Below are positions 9,163 to 17,699 of a DNA stretch of 64,000 nt, one piece after another. Each line of letters begins with the position of its first letter. Within the stretch, counting starts at the first letter, position 1. The position numbers and the translations under genes are program-made. A model generated the notes under the pieces. The model made no database searches. It had not been told where the DNA came from and saw only the letters and a list, made by a program, of their open reading frames with translations. The stretch is taken from contig CBDBKU010000003.1 in NCBI GenBank assembly GCA_965206775.1, forward strand, positions 1,116,001-1,180,000, written 5' to 3'. The stretch is from VXMF01 sp965206775. Lineage in GTDB: Bacteria; Acidobacteriota; Terriglobia; Bryobacterales; UBA6623.

Positions 9163-10731
9163 ATGCTCAGCAACGGAGAGATCGCGCCTGAAATCGACGG
9201 CCAGGTCCCAGGCGGCCCTGCCCTGCTCGCCTTCTTCAAGACTGACTGCCCGGCTTGCCACCTTGCCTTGCGCTACTTGGACGACTTGGATCGCCACTAC
9301 GGTGGGCGCGCCACCGTTGTCGCGGTTTCCCAGGACGAGGCATCCGAGACCGAGAGCTTGGCCAGATCACTTGGCTTGGAACTTCCCATCCGGTTCGACC
9401 GGGGATTGTTCGCAAGCGCCGCCTGCAACTTGGAGGCGGTACCGGCCCTCTTCCTTCTAAACGGGGATGGGCGGATCGATGCAAGCTCGCAAGGATTCGA
9501 CAAAGCCGACCTGAACCGATTCGCCGCTGCCCTCTCGGAACTGTCCGGCGCTCCGACACCCGCGCCGATCAAGGCTGGCGACGGCAATCCAGATTTCCAG
9601 CCGGGCTGCGTCTCGCGCCACCTCGAGCCTCCCTCTGACGACGAGTCCGCACCGGCCGTCGATCTATACGCGCGACGGGGGCTCAGGGCTTCCCGAGTCG
9701 AGGTCCCGGACAAGATCGGACCTGAGGAATTCTGCTACGAGCAGGGATTCGCGGACCCGCTCCCCGTGATTCCACCGACGGTGGAGCGAGTCGAGCGAAT
9801 GCTGGCCGGCACGTCCCTCGCGCCGGACGAGGTCGTGGCGCACGTGCCGCCGAACTACGCCCCTGCCAGCGTGGAAAAAGTCGCGGCCAATGCCGTGATG
9901 GCCGGCTGCCTTCCGGAATACATGCGGGTACTGGTGCCTGCAGTCCGTGCCTTATGCGAAGAGAAGCTCGACATTCACGGCGTCCAGGGAACGACTCACT
10001 TCGCCGCTCCCCTGGCTGTGATCAATGGCCCTATCCGTTTGGAACTGGGCTTTGCCTGCGGCAGCAACGTCTTCTCGAACGCGGCGCGCGCGAACTCCAC
10101 GATCGGCCGGGCACTCCAGCTGATCCTGCGCAACCTCGGCGGAGCCGCGCCGGGGCGGATTGACATGTCCACGATGGGAAACCCCGGCCGGTTCAGCTAC
10201 GTCATCGGCGAGAACGAGGAAGCAAGCCCCTGGGGACCCTTATCGGAGGACTTCGGCGTCGCTCAGGGCCGCAACGCCGTGACGTTCTACTGCGCCGAGC
10301 CCCCGCGACCGGCAAGCGAGCACAAGGCCCGTACGGCCGAGGTGTTGCTGCGGTCGATCTGCCCGGTGCTGGCTAATCTGTGGAGCCATCGCGTTTGCCG
10401 GCGTTCGGAAGCGCTGGTGGTGATCGGTCCGGAACACGCAGCTACGCTCGGCCGGAACGGTTTCGCGAAGCGCGACGTGGTCGACTATCTGTTCGAGAAC
10501 ACCGGGGTACCGGTGAGCGAGTACGACGGAGACGGCGGCGAGGGAACGCACGAGGCAAGATTCTACGAGGAATGCGTGATCCGGGGCGTGCGCTGCTACC
10601 GGAAGTTCCGAAGAGCGGAATCGATTCGCGTCATGGTGGCGGGTGGCCCGGCAGGCAAGTTTTCTGCGGTGCTGGGATCTTGGGCGACCGGACCGCGAGG
10701 AAGCCAGATGGTGTGCCACGAGATCGACTGA
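9163..10731 (+). CDS. Thioredoxin-like domain fused to a large domain of unknown function; partner of the UGSC selenoprotein
   Basis: The N-terminal ~130 residues are a TlpA/redoxin-like thioredoxin fold: LLAFFKTDCPACHLALRYL carries a CPAC motif (Cys29, Cys32), followed by the cis-Pro region AVPALFLLNGDG. The remaining ~390 residues form a domain I do not recognise. It has conserved-looking blocks such as EQGFADPLPVIPPTVERV, VPPNYAPASVEKVAANAVM and NGPIRLELGFACGSNVF, and several further Cys. No signal peptide is visible, so it is probably cytoplasmic. The start at 9163 has GGAGG four bases upstream; the frame is open back to 8944, but that part overlaps the degenerate repeat. It ends 66 bases before the selenoprotein gene on the same strand, so co-transcription is likely. 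Electron exchange between the CPAC site and the selenocysteine is inference. Confidence 0.7.
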   Translation: MLSNGEIAPEIDGQVPGGPALLAFFKTDCPACHLALRYLDDLDRHYGGRATVVAVSQDEASETESLARSLGLELPIRFDRGLFASAACNLEAVPALFLLNGDGRIDASSQGFDKADLNRFAAALSELSGAPTPAPIKAGDGNPDFQPGCVSRHLEPPSDDESAPAVDLYARRGLRASRVEVPDKIGPEEFCYEQGFADPLPVIPPTVERVERMLAGTSLAPDEVVAHVPPNYAPASVEKVAANAVMAGCLPEYMRVLVPAVRALCEEKLDIHGVQGTTHFAAPLAVINGPIRLELGFACGSNVFSNAARANSTIGRALQLILRNLGGAAPGRIDMSTMGNPGRFSYVIGENEEASPWGPLSEDFGVAQGRNAVTFYCAEPPRPASEHKARTAEVLLRSICPVLANLWSHRVCRRSEALVVIGPEHAATLGRNGFAKRDVVDYLFENTGVPVSEYDGDGGEGTHEARFYEECVIRGVRCYRKFRRAESIRVMVAGGPAGKFSAVLGSWATGPRGSQMVCHEID

Positions 10732-10781
10732 CGGTACTTCAGGGATATGGCGCTGGTACTCTATGCATGTCTCTCGTCGAC

Positions 10782-10788
10782 AGGAGGT
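10782..10788 (+). promoter_or_regulatory. Strong ribosome binding site deciding a TTG start
   Basis: AGGAGGT lies 9 bases before the TTG at 10798. The ATG that follows the site directly (10789) is in the same frame but is followed at once by TGA. The TTG is therefore the sensible start of the selenoprotein gene. Confidence 0.6.
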
Positions 10789-10797
10789 ATGTGAACT

Positions 10798-11352
10798 TTG
10801 GCTACCACGCTTGTGAATCCCCTTGACGAACGCGTTCCCCCAGCGGGCTCGGCCCCGCCGCGTCTCGGGTCGCTCGACAGCACGCGCATCGCGCTGCTCG
10901 ACATCAGCAAGCCCGGGGGCTCGATCTTCCTGGATCGTCTCGAAGCATTGCTGAAGGACCGGTACGGCGTCTCCGAGGTGCTCCGTTACGCCAAGCCCAC
11001 GTTTGCCAAGCCTGCGCCTGAAGCGGTGCTCGCCGACATTCGAAAGGCTCAGCCGCACGCCGTCATCGAGGCCCTGGCTGATTGAGGGTCTTGCACGACG
11101 TGCAGTTTGCACGATTCGGTTCGCATTGAGAATGCTGGCATTCCCGCGGTTTCCGTCGCCACTGACGTGTTCCGCTCCGCTGCCCGCGCACAGGCCTCGG
11201 CATTGGGCAGATCCGACTTCGATGCTGTATACGTGCCGCATCCCATTCAGGACCAGCTCCCTTCGGAAATCGAGGAGCGTGCGGGCACAGCTGTTCCGGA
11301 GATTGTCGGCCGGCTGACAGTCAGCGCGCAGCCCGAATCCCGGGCGGCGTAA
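10798..11352 (+). CDS. UGSC-motif selenoprotein (in-frame TGA at codon 96 read as selenocysteine)
   Basis: A 184-residue protein whose frame is interrupted only by TGA at 11083-11085. The upstream half (95 codons, ending HAVIEALAD) and the downstream half (GSCTTCSLHDSVRIENAGIP... to TAA at 11350-11352) are in the same frame. Together they give the signature D-U-G-S-C-T-T-C-S of the UGSC (seleno)protein family: Sec96, Cys99, Cys102. Both halves look like one Rossmann-like domain: RIALLDISKPGGSIFLDRL near the start, then GIPAVSVATDVF and VYVPHPIQD after the Sec. A hairpin at the usual SECIS distance follows the TGA. The start is TTG 10798 with an excellent AGGAGGT site. Ordinary gene callers would split it into two small frames. 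The biochemical role of the family is not known to me; thiol/selenol redox chemistry is inferred from the motif and the thioredoxin neighbour. selA/B/C/D are not in the window. Confidence 0.85.
11083..11113 (+). promoter_or_regulatory. UGA codon and SECIS-like hairpin
   Basis: TGA at 11083-11085 is followed by a perfect 6-bp stem, CGTGCA (11099-11104) and TGCACG (11108-11113), closing a three-base loop GTT. The loop starts 19 bases after the UGA. Bacterial SECIS elements lie directly 3' of the UGA with a small apical loop carrying a GU at this sort of distance, so this is a good candidate. TGCACG at 11092-11097 could compete for the same CGTGCA, which would give an alternative fold. Confidence 0.65.
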
Positions 11353-11355
11353 TCA

Positions 11356-11380
11356 GGAGGGGATTCTCCGAGATCCCTCC
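11356..11380 (+). promoter_or_regulatory. Hairpin between the selenoprotein stop and the aldolase start
   Basis: GGAGGGGAT (11356-11364) can pair with ATCCCTCC (11373-11380): eight pairs with one bulged G and an 8-base loop. It lies four bases after the selenoprotein TAA and buries an AGGAGG sequence that is 26 bases from the next ATG. It could be an attenuating or translation-controlling hairpin. It is not followed by a T run, so it is not an obvious intrinsic terminator. Confidence 0.35.
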
Positions 11381-11386
11381 GCGCAG

Positions 11387-12454
11387 ATGGCTCCGCTCCC
11401 GAGGTTGGACCCAGCAGTCCGACGCCATCTGCTTTCCGGCGCCGTGATTCCGGCGCATCCGCTGGCTCTGGATGCCCGGAGGCTCCTCGACGAGCGGAGG
11501 CAGCGCGCGCTCACCCGCTACTACCGGGCTGCCGGCGCAGGTGGAGTTGCGGTTGGCGTCCATACCACGCAGTTCGCGATCCGGGATCCGGACGTTGGCC
11601 TATATGAGCCTGTCCTGGCACTTGTGGCCGACACGCTAAACGAGCAGCAGGATGGCGGCGGGCTTCCGACAATTCGGGTTGCCGGACTCGTCGGGCCGAC
11701 AAAGCAGGCGGTGACCGAGGCGCGGGTGGCTGCCGACCTCGGCTACCACCTCGGGCTGCTCAGCTACAACGGTATCCGGGACTGCAGCCTGGCCCAGCTT
11801 GTCGACCATGCCAGGGCTGTCGCGGAAGCCATCCCACTCATGGGGTTCTACCTGCAGCCCGCTGTCGGCGGCATCCCGCTGTCCTACGAGTTCTGGCGGG
11901 AGTTCTGCGAAATCGAGAACGTCAGTGCAATCAAGGTGGCGCCCTTCGATCGCTACCGGACACTCGATGTGCTCCGCGCCGTGCGCGACTCGGGAAGGGC
12001 AGGGGAAATCGCTCTATACACCGGCAACGACGACAACATCGTCGCCGACCTGCTAACGCGGTTCTCAACCGGGAGATCCGAGACCGGCTTCGTCGGGGGC
12101 CTTCTGGGGCACTGGTCGGTCTGGACTCGTCCGGCCTGCGCCTACTGGCGAAGCTGCCTCGACTGCATGAACGATTCTCCCGCCAGCCTGCCCGCATCCC
12201 TTTTCCGCCTGAATGCCGAGGTGACCGACGCGAACGCGGCCCTGTTCGACGCTCGCAACGGTTTTGCGGGTTGCATTGCCGGAATCCACGAGGTGTTGCG
12301 GAGGCAAGGCCTCATGGAGGGCACTTGGTGCCTGGACGAGACCGAAGGACTTTCACCCGGGCAGAAGGAAGAGATTGATCGGGTATCGGTGGCCTATCCG
12401 CACCTCATCGACGACGATTTCGTCGCCCGGAATCTCGATGACTGGATGCGCTAG
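11387..12454 (+). CDS. Dihydrodipicolinate synthase/N-acetylneuraminate lyase superfamily aldolase
   Basis: Class I aldolase/lyase TIM barrel of the DapA/NAL family. VSAIKVAPFDRYR places the Schiff-base lysine at Lys183. GFYLQPAVGG supplies the expected Tyr155 strand. AVGVHTTQFAIRD near residue 55 replaces the usual GTTGE loop. At 355 residues it is longer than DapA (~295), with an extra C-terminal helical region ending in DDFVARNLDDWMR. Substrate unknown. It starts 35 bases after the selenoprotein gene and on the same strand, so it is probably in the same transcript. A decayed copy of its last third lies at about 14060-14513, beyond the opposite-strand enolase-superfamily gene. Confidence 0.85.
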   Translation: MAPLPRLDPAVRRHLLSGAVIPAHPLALDARRLLDERRQRALTRYYRAAGAGGVAVGVHTTQFAIRDPDVGLYEPVLALVADTLNEQQDGGGLPTIRVAGLVGPTKQAVTEARVAADLGYHLGLLSYNGIRDCSLAQLVDHARAVAEAIPLMGFYLQPAVGGIPLSYEFWREFCEIENVSAIKVAPFDRYRTLDVLRAVRDSGRAGEIALYTGNDDNIVADLLTRFSTGRSETGFVGGLLGHWSVWTRPACAYWRSCLDCMNDSPASLPASLFRLNAEVTDANAALFDARNGFAGCIAGIHEVLRRQGLMEGTWCLDETEGLSPGQKEEIDRVSVAYPHLIDDDFVARNLDDWMR

Positions 12455-12707
12455 AGCGCGCCTTCCCCTCGGAGCCCCGGAATCCGTCACGGTCGAAGTG
12501 ACGCATGGAACCCAAGCCGTGACCGCCTCGAGTTCTTGCTCTCACGGGGTTTGGCCTTGGTCCTAACGGTTACCCCGCCCATTCGGCTGGGCACGACTGC
12601 CACGCCGACCTGAGCGGGGGCACTGCAGACGCCACCTGTTCTCGAATCAAATCCCCTTGTATAGCGACTCCGTTTCGCAGGTCGCCCGGACAGATAGGCT
12701 CGAGGAC

Positions 12708-13904
12708 TCAGGCCTGGGTTCTTCGGACGATCGCATCGGGTCGCTGCTCTATGCCGGGCTGCAGATCGGTTCCCAGGCCGGGCGCTGGAGAAGCGCGGAT
12801 TGTCCCCCGATCGATCGGCGGCAATTCGGTCACGAGGTCTCGGTACCAGCCGTAGTAGAAAGCGCGCACCGTTTCCTGGATCAACGCGTTCGGCGCGTGC
12901 ATCGACAAATGGGTCGAGGCTGCTAGCACGATGGGGCCCGTGCAGTCGTGCGGCGCGATGGGTAGCTTCCAGGCTTCGGCCATCGACGCGACGGCCCGCG
13001 CCTCTGTGAGGCCGCCACACCAGGAGAGATCCAGCATCACGACGCCGGCGGCTCCTGTCTCAAGCAGGTCACGGAAAGCCCACCGGCTGCCGAGAGTCTC
13101 CGACGCGCAGACAGGAGGCTTGCTTCGAGCGGCATAAAGCTGCAAGCTCGTGAGGCTGTCCATCTTGATCGGGTCTTCGTGCCAAAACGTCTGGTACGGT
13201 TCGAGCGCTTGCGCGATGCGAATTGCCGTAGGTAGGTTCCATAGCGAATGGAATTCGACCATGATGTCCATCTTGTCGCCGACGGCTTTTCGAATCATTT
13301 CGAACGGACCAAGCGCTTTCTTCAGGTCGGGCGCCGAGATGTAGAGTCCCCCGGAGGCCTCCGCATAGGGGTCGAAAGGCCAGATTTTCATTCCCGTCAC
13401 GCCTTGCTCCAGAAGACTCAGGGCTAGGTCGCCTGCTCGGTGCAAGAACGCGTCAAGGTCTTCATACGGACCCTCAGGAGCATCGGAAAGTCCCCAATTC
13501 GCCACGGCCTGACCGGGCGCGCGGATGTAACGGTAGCCTGCGCACGTGTTGTAGATTCGAACGCTGGGACGATGGGCACCCCCAAGCAACTGGTAAATCG
13601 GCTGGTTCGTCGCCTTACCCCATAAGTCCCACAAGGCGATGTCGACCGCGGAGTTTCCTCTCATCTCCGCGCCAGTCGAACGAAACCCGAGATATCCGAT
13701 CAGCTTGCGTGCGAGCCGCTCAACTTCAAGTGGGTTCTCGCCCAAGAGTTGGGGCGCCGCGACGTCGTGCAGGTAGGTCTCGATTACCGATGCGCCAGTA
13801 AAGCTCTCACCCAGACCGACGAGACCCTGATCGGTCCGGACACGAACCCAGATCAAGTTGGGGAATTCGCCCAATCGGATGGTTTCAATGGCGTTGATTT
13901 TCAT
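12708..13904 (-). CDS. Mandelate racemase/muconate lactonizing enzyme family (enolase superfamily) dehydratase
   Basis: Capping domain MKINAIETIRLGEFPNLIWVRV followed by the TIM barrel. The metal ligands are in IMVEFHSLWN, FWHEDPIK and CASETLGSR, the barrel lysine strand in GVTGMKIWPFD, and the catalytic His in APHDCTGP. This HxxDC/KxWPF pattern resembles the galactonate/gluconate dehydratase-like mandelate racemase group, so a sugar-acid dehydratase is the best guess. The start at 13904 (MKINAIE) fits family N-termini; the frame is open to 14027, but the extra 41 residues are low-complexity. It faces the aldolase gene (11387-12454) convergently. Confidence 0.87.
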   Translation of the reverse strand: MKINAIETIRLGEFPNLIWVRVRTDQGLVGLGESFTGASVIETYLHDVAAPQLLGENPLEVERLARKLIGYLGFRSTGAEMRGNSAVDIALWDLWGKATNQPIYQLLGGAHRPSVRIYNTCAGYRYIRAPGQAVANWGLSDAPEGPYEDLDAFLHRAGDLALSLLEQGVTGMKIWPFDPYAEASGGLYISAPDLKKALGPFEMIRKAVGDKMDIMVEFHSLWNLPTAIRIAQALEPYQTFWHEDPIKMDSLTSLQLYAARSKPPVCASETLGSRWAFRDLLETGAAGVVMLDLSWCGGLTEARAVASMAEAWKLPIAPHDCTGPIVLAASTHLSMHAPNALIQETVRAFYYGWYRDLVTELPPIDRGTIRASPAPGLGTDLQPGIEQRPDAIVRRTQA

Positions 13905-14059
13905 GCAGGGCAGCAACCGCCACTGCGGGGTTGGAGGTTGTTCTTCCCGGGAAGTCGCTCCGGCGAAACCGAACTGTACCAGAATCCCCCCGTGGCCGCG
14001 AATCAACGCGGTTGTCTGTCGTGGCATACCGGTTCCGACACGCGGAGGCGAAGCCAGGC

Positions 14060-14513
14060 TCCGGATTGCCCTCCATTTTGGGGAAAAGACGACAACATCG
14101 TGCCGGACTTGTTGAAAAGGCTTTCGATCAGCGATTCCGAGTCCCGGTTAGTCGGCGGGTTGCTCGGGGACCGGGCGATCCGGACTCAATCGGCGCGCAA
14201 GTTCTGGCGGTTCTGCAGGAGGCCATGAACGGCTCGCGGGGAGACTCGCCTGCATCGCCACTCCGCCTGGATGCCGAAGTGACTGATGCCGATCCAGCCG
14301 TGTTCGATGCTCGAAACGGTTTCTCGGGTTGTGTCGCGGGGATCCACGAGGTGCTGCGGAGGCAGGGCTTGATCAAAGGGAACCTGGTGTCGCGACGAGG
14401 CGGATGGCCTGTCGCCGGACCAGAAGGAGGCTATAGATCAGGTCTGTCAAGCCTATCCGCATCTCACTGACGGCGACTTCGTCCACGAGACTCTTGACCC
14501 GTGGCTGCGGTAA
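14060..14513 (+). pseudogene. Decayed copy of the 3' third of the DHDPS-like aldolase gene
   Basis: Read across three frames, this stretch gives IALHFG, DDNIVPDLLKRL, VGGLLGDRAIRTQSA, then SPASPLRLDAEVTDADPAV, FDARNGFSGCVAGIHEVLRR, and a tail DQVCQAYPHLTDGDFV. These match residues ~205-355 of the protein from 11387-12454. At least two frameshifts separate the blocks and no N-terminal part is present. It ends in TAA at 14511-14513, which corresponds to the end of the intact gene. Confidence 0.75.
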
Positions 14514-14579
14514 CGTCTTTGTGAGCCACGGCACGGCGGGCGAATGCGGCCTCCCGCGCCCCGGCAAGAGAGATCCTCA

Positions 14580-17500
14580 ATGACCCTGTACGCTGCTTGC
14601 CGAAGTTTCGTCTCGCTGCTGGCGGTTGCGGCCCTGATCGCTGCCGGCTCGTGTTCGTCCGGTCCCCCGGACAAGCGCGGCTCCGGTGTCGCTGTTGCGA
14701 ATCTCGACGTCTACCCCGGACTCGAGGCAACTCTTTTCGCTTCGGAGCCGATGCTGTCCAACCCCACCAATATCGACCTCGACGAGCGGGGCCGGGTTTG
14801 GGTCTGCGATGTCGTGAACTACCGCGAGCACGCACGCAACGACGTGCGCCCCAAAGGCGACCGCATTCTGATCCTCGAAGACTCTGATGGCGACGGAGTG
14901 GCTGACTCCTCGAAGGTCTACTACCAGGGCAGGGACGTGGACGCCGCCTTGGGAATCGCGGTGCTAGGAAACAAGGTGATCGTAACCGCCGCTCCCAACG
15001 TGATCGTGTTCACCGACGAGGATGGCGACGACGTCCCGGACAGCAAGGAGTACCTGTTCACAAATTCGGGCGCGCCCCAGAACGACCACTCGACCCATTC
15101 GCTCTCCTTCGGGCCCGATGGGAGCTTCTACTGGAACATGGGCAACGGCGGCCGGTACATCCATGACAAGGCCGGTCGGCTGGCGGTCGACGATGCAGGC
15201 CATCCGGTCCTTGACCGGAACTACGTGGAGCGCCTGCGCGACAACCCGGAGGAGCCGCGACCCGCGTTCGCAACTGCACTAGTCGACCTTTCGAGTCCGT
15301 ATCAGGGCGGAATGGTATTCCGCTGCAACCTGGACGGAACCGGAATGGAGGTGCTCGGCCACAACTTCCGCAACAACTACGAGGCGGCGGTCGATTCTCT
15401 GGGCGGAGTCTGGCAGTCCGATAACGACAACGACGGCAGCTACGCCTGCCGCCTGAACTACATCCTCGAATACGGGAACTACGGCTACCGCGACGAGTTG
15501 ACCGGGGCGGGGAACCAGGTGGAGCGAACCGGCCAGCACGAAGAAGTTCCCCATCGCCACTGGCACCAGAATGACCCTGGAGTCGTGCCGAATCTCATTG
15601 TCACAGGGGCGGGCTCGCCTACCGGGGTCACGTCTTACGAGGGCAGGCTGCTGCCCAGCGAATTCTGGGACCAGATCCTCGCGACGGATGCCGGTCCGGG
15701 CGTGCTCCGAGGGATTTTGGCCGAGAAGGACGGAGCCGGCTACTCGACCCGCATGGTCGACATCCTCAAGGGCGAGCGCGACAAGTGGGTACGGCCCGTG
15801 GATGCCGCTGTTGCGCCTGACGGATCAGTGTTCGTAAGCGACTGGTACGACCCAGTCATCGGCTGGAACCGTCAGGAAGACCTCGAGCACGGCCGCATAT
15901 TTAGAATCGCTCCCGCAGGGCATCGATACCAGCCTCCGACCCACAAGTACGACACGGTGGACGCGGCTGTAGAGGCGCTGAAGAGCCCGAACTACGATGT
16001 GCGGCACTTGGCCTGGAAAATGCTGGACGGCGCGCGCGCGGATGCCGAGGCCGCACTCGCCACGCTGTTTCGTGACGGGACCGAGACCCGTCATCGCGCC
16101 AGAGCTCTCTGGCTGCTCGCTCGCAACAAGGAGACTGGTCCGGGCTATCTTGCCGAGGGTCTCGAGGATTCCGACGAGGACATCCGGATCGTCGCGATTC
16201 GCGCCGCACGCCGGCGCACGATGGACATGATTCCGATCCTCGAAGCCGTTTCCTCGGATCCATCCCCGCAAGTGCGGCGCGAATGCGCGATTGCCCTGCG
16301 CAACGAGTCCTCCCAGAGGGCCGCGACACTATGGGCCCGACTCGCCAGCCAGCACGTCGCCGGCGACCGCTGGTACCTCGAGGCTCTGGGTATCGGCGCG
16401 GACGGCAAGTGGGACTCCTGTCTACGGAGGTGGCTGGCCATTTCGGGGACAAACTGGAACACTCCCGCTGGGAGGGACATCATCTGGCGGTCGCGCGCGT
16501 CGGCAACGCCGGATTACCTCGCGCGGATTCTGAGCAGTCCCGAGGCAGGCGGGGATGCGGTGGCTCGCTACCTTCGCGCTTTCGATTTTCAGCCCGACAG
16601 CGGCGCCAAGAGCCGGAATCTGAGGCAACTGGCGTTCGGTCGTTCCAGGGACGGTGAGCCCCGGGAGTTCTTCATCGCTTCCGAGGCGCTGCTCCGCCTC
16701 CCCAAGCTCGACTTCGAGGCTGACACCTCAGCGCGCAGATCCGCGGACGAGCTACTGCGGCGCGGGGTGTCGACCGCGCAATTCGCCCGGTTGGTCCAGA
16801 GATATGAGCTGGCCGAGCACTATCCATCGCTGATCGAAGTCGCGGCGCAGAACAAGGACAACCCTGTGGGCATAGCGTCCATCCGCACCGTGCTGGATGC
16901 GGGAATAGATGACGCGATCTTGGAGTTCGTCCAGTCGGGTTCCGACTTGGCCGAAGCTGCAGTCGAGGCGGTCGGCAACACGAGGACAGACTCTGCGGTT
17001 CCTGTCCTCAGAAGCGTCCTGCTCGACACGGGCCTGGCGCCACCAATTCGCGACCGCGCAGTGCGATCGATGGCCGGATTCACCCAAGGAGCGGAAGCCA
17101 TGGTAGATCTGGCTCGCAACGGCGAGTTTCCTTCTGATCTGGCTGAAGTTGCGGGTGCGTCGATCACGCGCTCCATGCACGTCCGGTTACGCGACGAGGC
17201 TGCGAAGCACTTCCCCATGCCCCCTTTGAAGAACAGCGAGACGGTACCGCAAATGACCGAGCTGCTGGTTTACGTAGGCAACCCGGAAAAGGGTGCCGGG
17301 GTGTTCGACAGCGCAACCTGCAGCGATTGCCATGTCATCAAGGGTACCGGCACGAACTTCGGGCCAGAGCTGTCCAAGATCGGGGACAAACTCTCGAAAG
17401 CCGGACTCTACGAGTCGATACTCGATCCGACTGCCGGTGTCTCTCCGGACTTCGAGTTGGTCCACTTCTCGCTGGCGAGTCAGGAAGAGGTTTCGGGCTT

Positions 17501-17687
17501 TGTGATTGACGAGTCTGGCGCATCCGTGACGCTGCGCATGGAAGGCGGAATTGTCTCTGAATTCCCCAAGGACGAAATCCTCGACCGTCGGCAATCCACG
17601 GTGTCTGCAATGCCGGACGACTTGCAGGAGCAGATGAGCGTCGACGACCTGGTCGATCTGGTGGAGTACCTGAGTCAGCTGCGATAG
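14580..17687 (+). CDS. Large lipoprotein: membrane-bound dehydrogenase propeller, HEAT repeats and c-type cytochrome domain
   Basis: A 1035-residue exported protein. The signal MTLYAACRSFVSLLAVAALIAAGSC ends in a lipobox Cys25. Next comes a PVC-type 'membrane-bound dehydrogenase' beta-propeller (EATLFASEPMLSNPTNIDLD, GRVWVCDVVNYREH, PQNDHSTHSLSFGPDG, FRNNYEAAVDSLGG). A middle region of HEAT-like helical repeats follows from about residue 470 to 860. The C-terminus is a monohaem domain with CSDCH near residue 914 and GTNFGPELSKIG. The order matches the Pirellula/Verrucomicrobium-type haem-binding proteins (TIGR02603-like). Likely a periplasmic oxidation of an unidentified substrate. It is convergent with the following minus-strand gene, 12 bases away. 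Confidence 0.88.
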   Translation: MTLYAACRSFVSLLAVAALIAAGSCSSGPPDKRGSGVAVANLDVYPGLEATLFASEPMLSNPTNIDLDERGRVWVCDVVNYREHARNDVRPKGDRILILEDSDGDGVADSSKVYYQGRDVDAALGIAVLGNKVIVTAAPNVIVFTDEDGDDVPDSKEYLFTNSGAPQNDHSTHSLSFGPDGSFYWNMGNGGRYIHDKAGRLAVDDAGHPVLDRNYVERLRDNPEEPRPAFATALVDLSSPYQGGMVFRCNLDGTGMEVLGHNFRNNYEAAVDSLGGVWQSDNDNDGSYACRLNYILEYGNYGYRDELTGAGNQVERTGQHEEVPHRHWHQNDPGVVPNLIVTGAGSPTGVTSYEGRLLPSEFWDQILATDAGPGVLRGILAEKDGAGYSTRMVDILKGERDKWVRPVDAAVAPDGSVFVSDWYDPVIGWNRQEDLEHGRIFRIAPAGHRYQPPTHKYDTVDAAVEALKSPNYDVRHLAWKMLDGARADAEAALATLFRDGTETRHRARALWLLARNKETGPGYLAEGLEDSDEDIRIVAIRAARRRTMDMIPILEAVSSDPSPQVRRECAIALRNESSQRAATLWARLASQHVAGDRWYLEALGIGADGKWDSCLRRWLAISGTNWNTPAGRDIIWRSRASATPDYLARILSSPEAGGDAVARYLRAFDFQPDSGAKSRNLRQLAFGRSRDGEPREFFIASEALLRLPKLDFEADTSARRSADELLRRGVSTAQFARLVQRYELAEHYPSLIEVAAQNKDNPVGIASIRTVLDAGIDDAILEFVQSGSDLAEAAVEAVGNTRTDSAVPVLRSVLLDTGLAPPIRDRAVRSMAGFTQGAEAMVDLARNGEFPSDLAEVAGASITRSMHVRLRDEAAKHFPMPPLKNSETVPQMTELLVYVGNPEKGAGVFDSATCSDCHVIKGTGTNFGPELSKIGDKLSKAGLYESILDPTAGVSPDFELVHFSLASQEEVSGFVIDESGASVTLRMEGGIVSEFPKDEILDRRQSTVSAMPDDLQEQMSVDDLVDLVEYLSQLR

Positions 17688-17699
17688 CGAGACCCGGGG

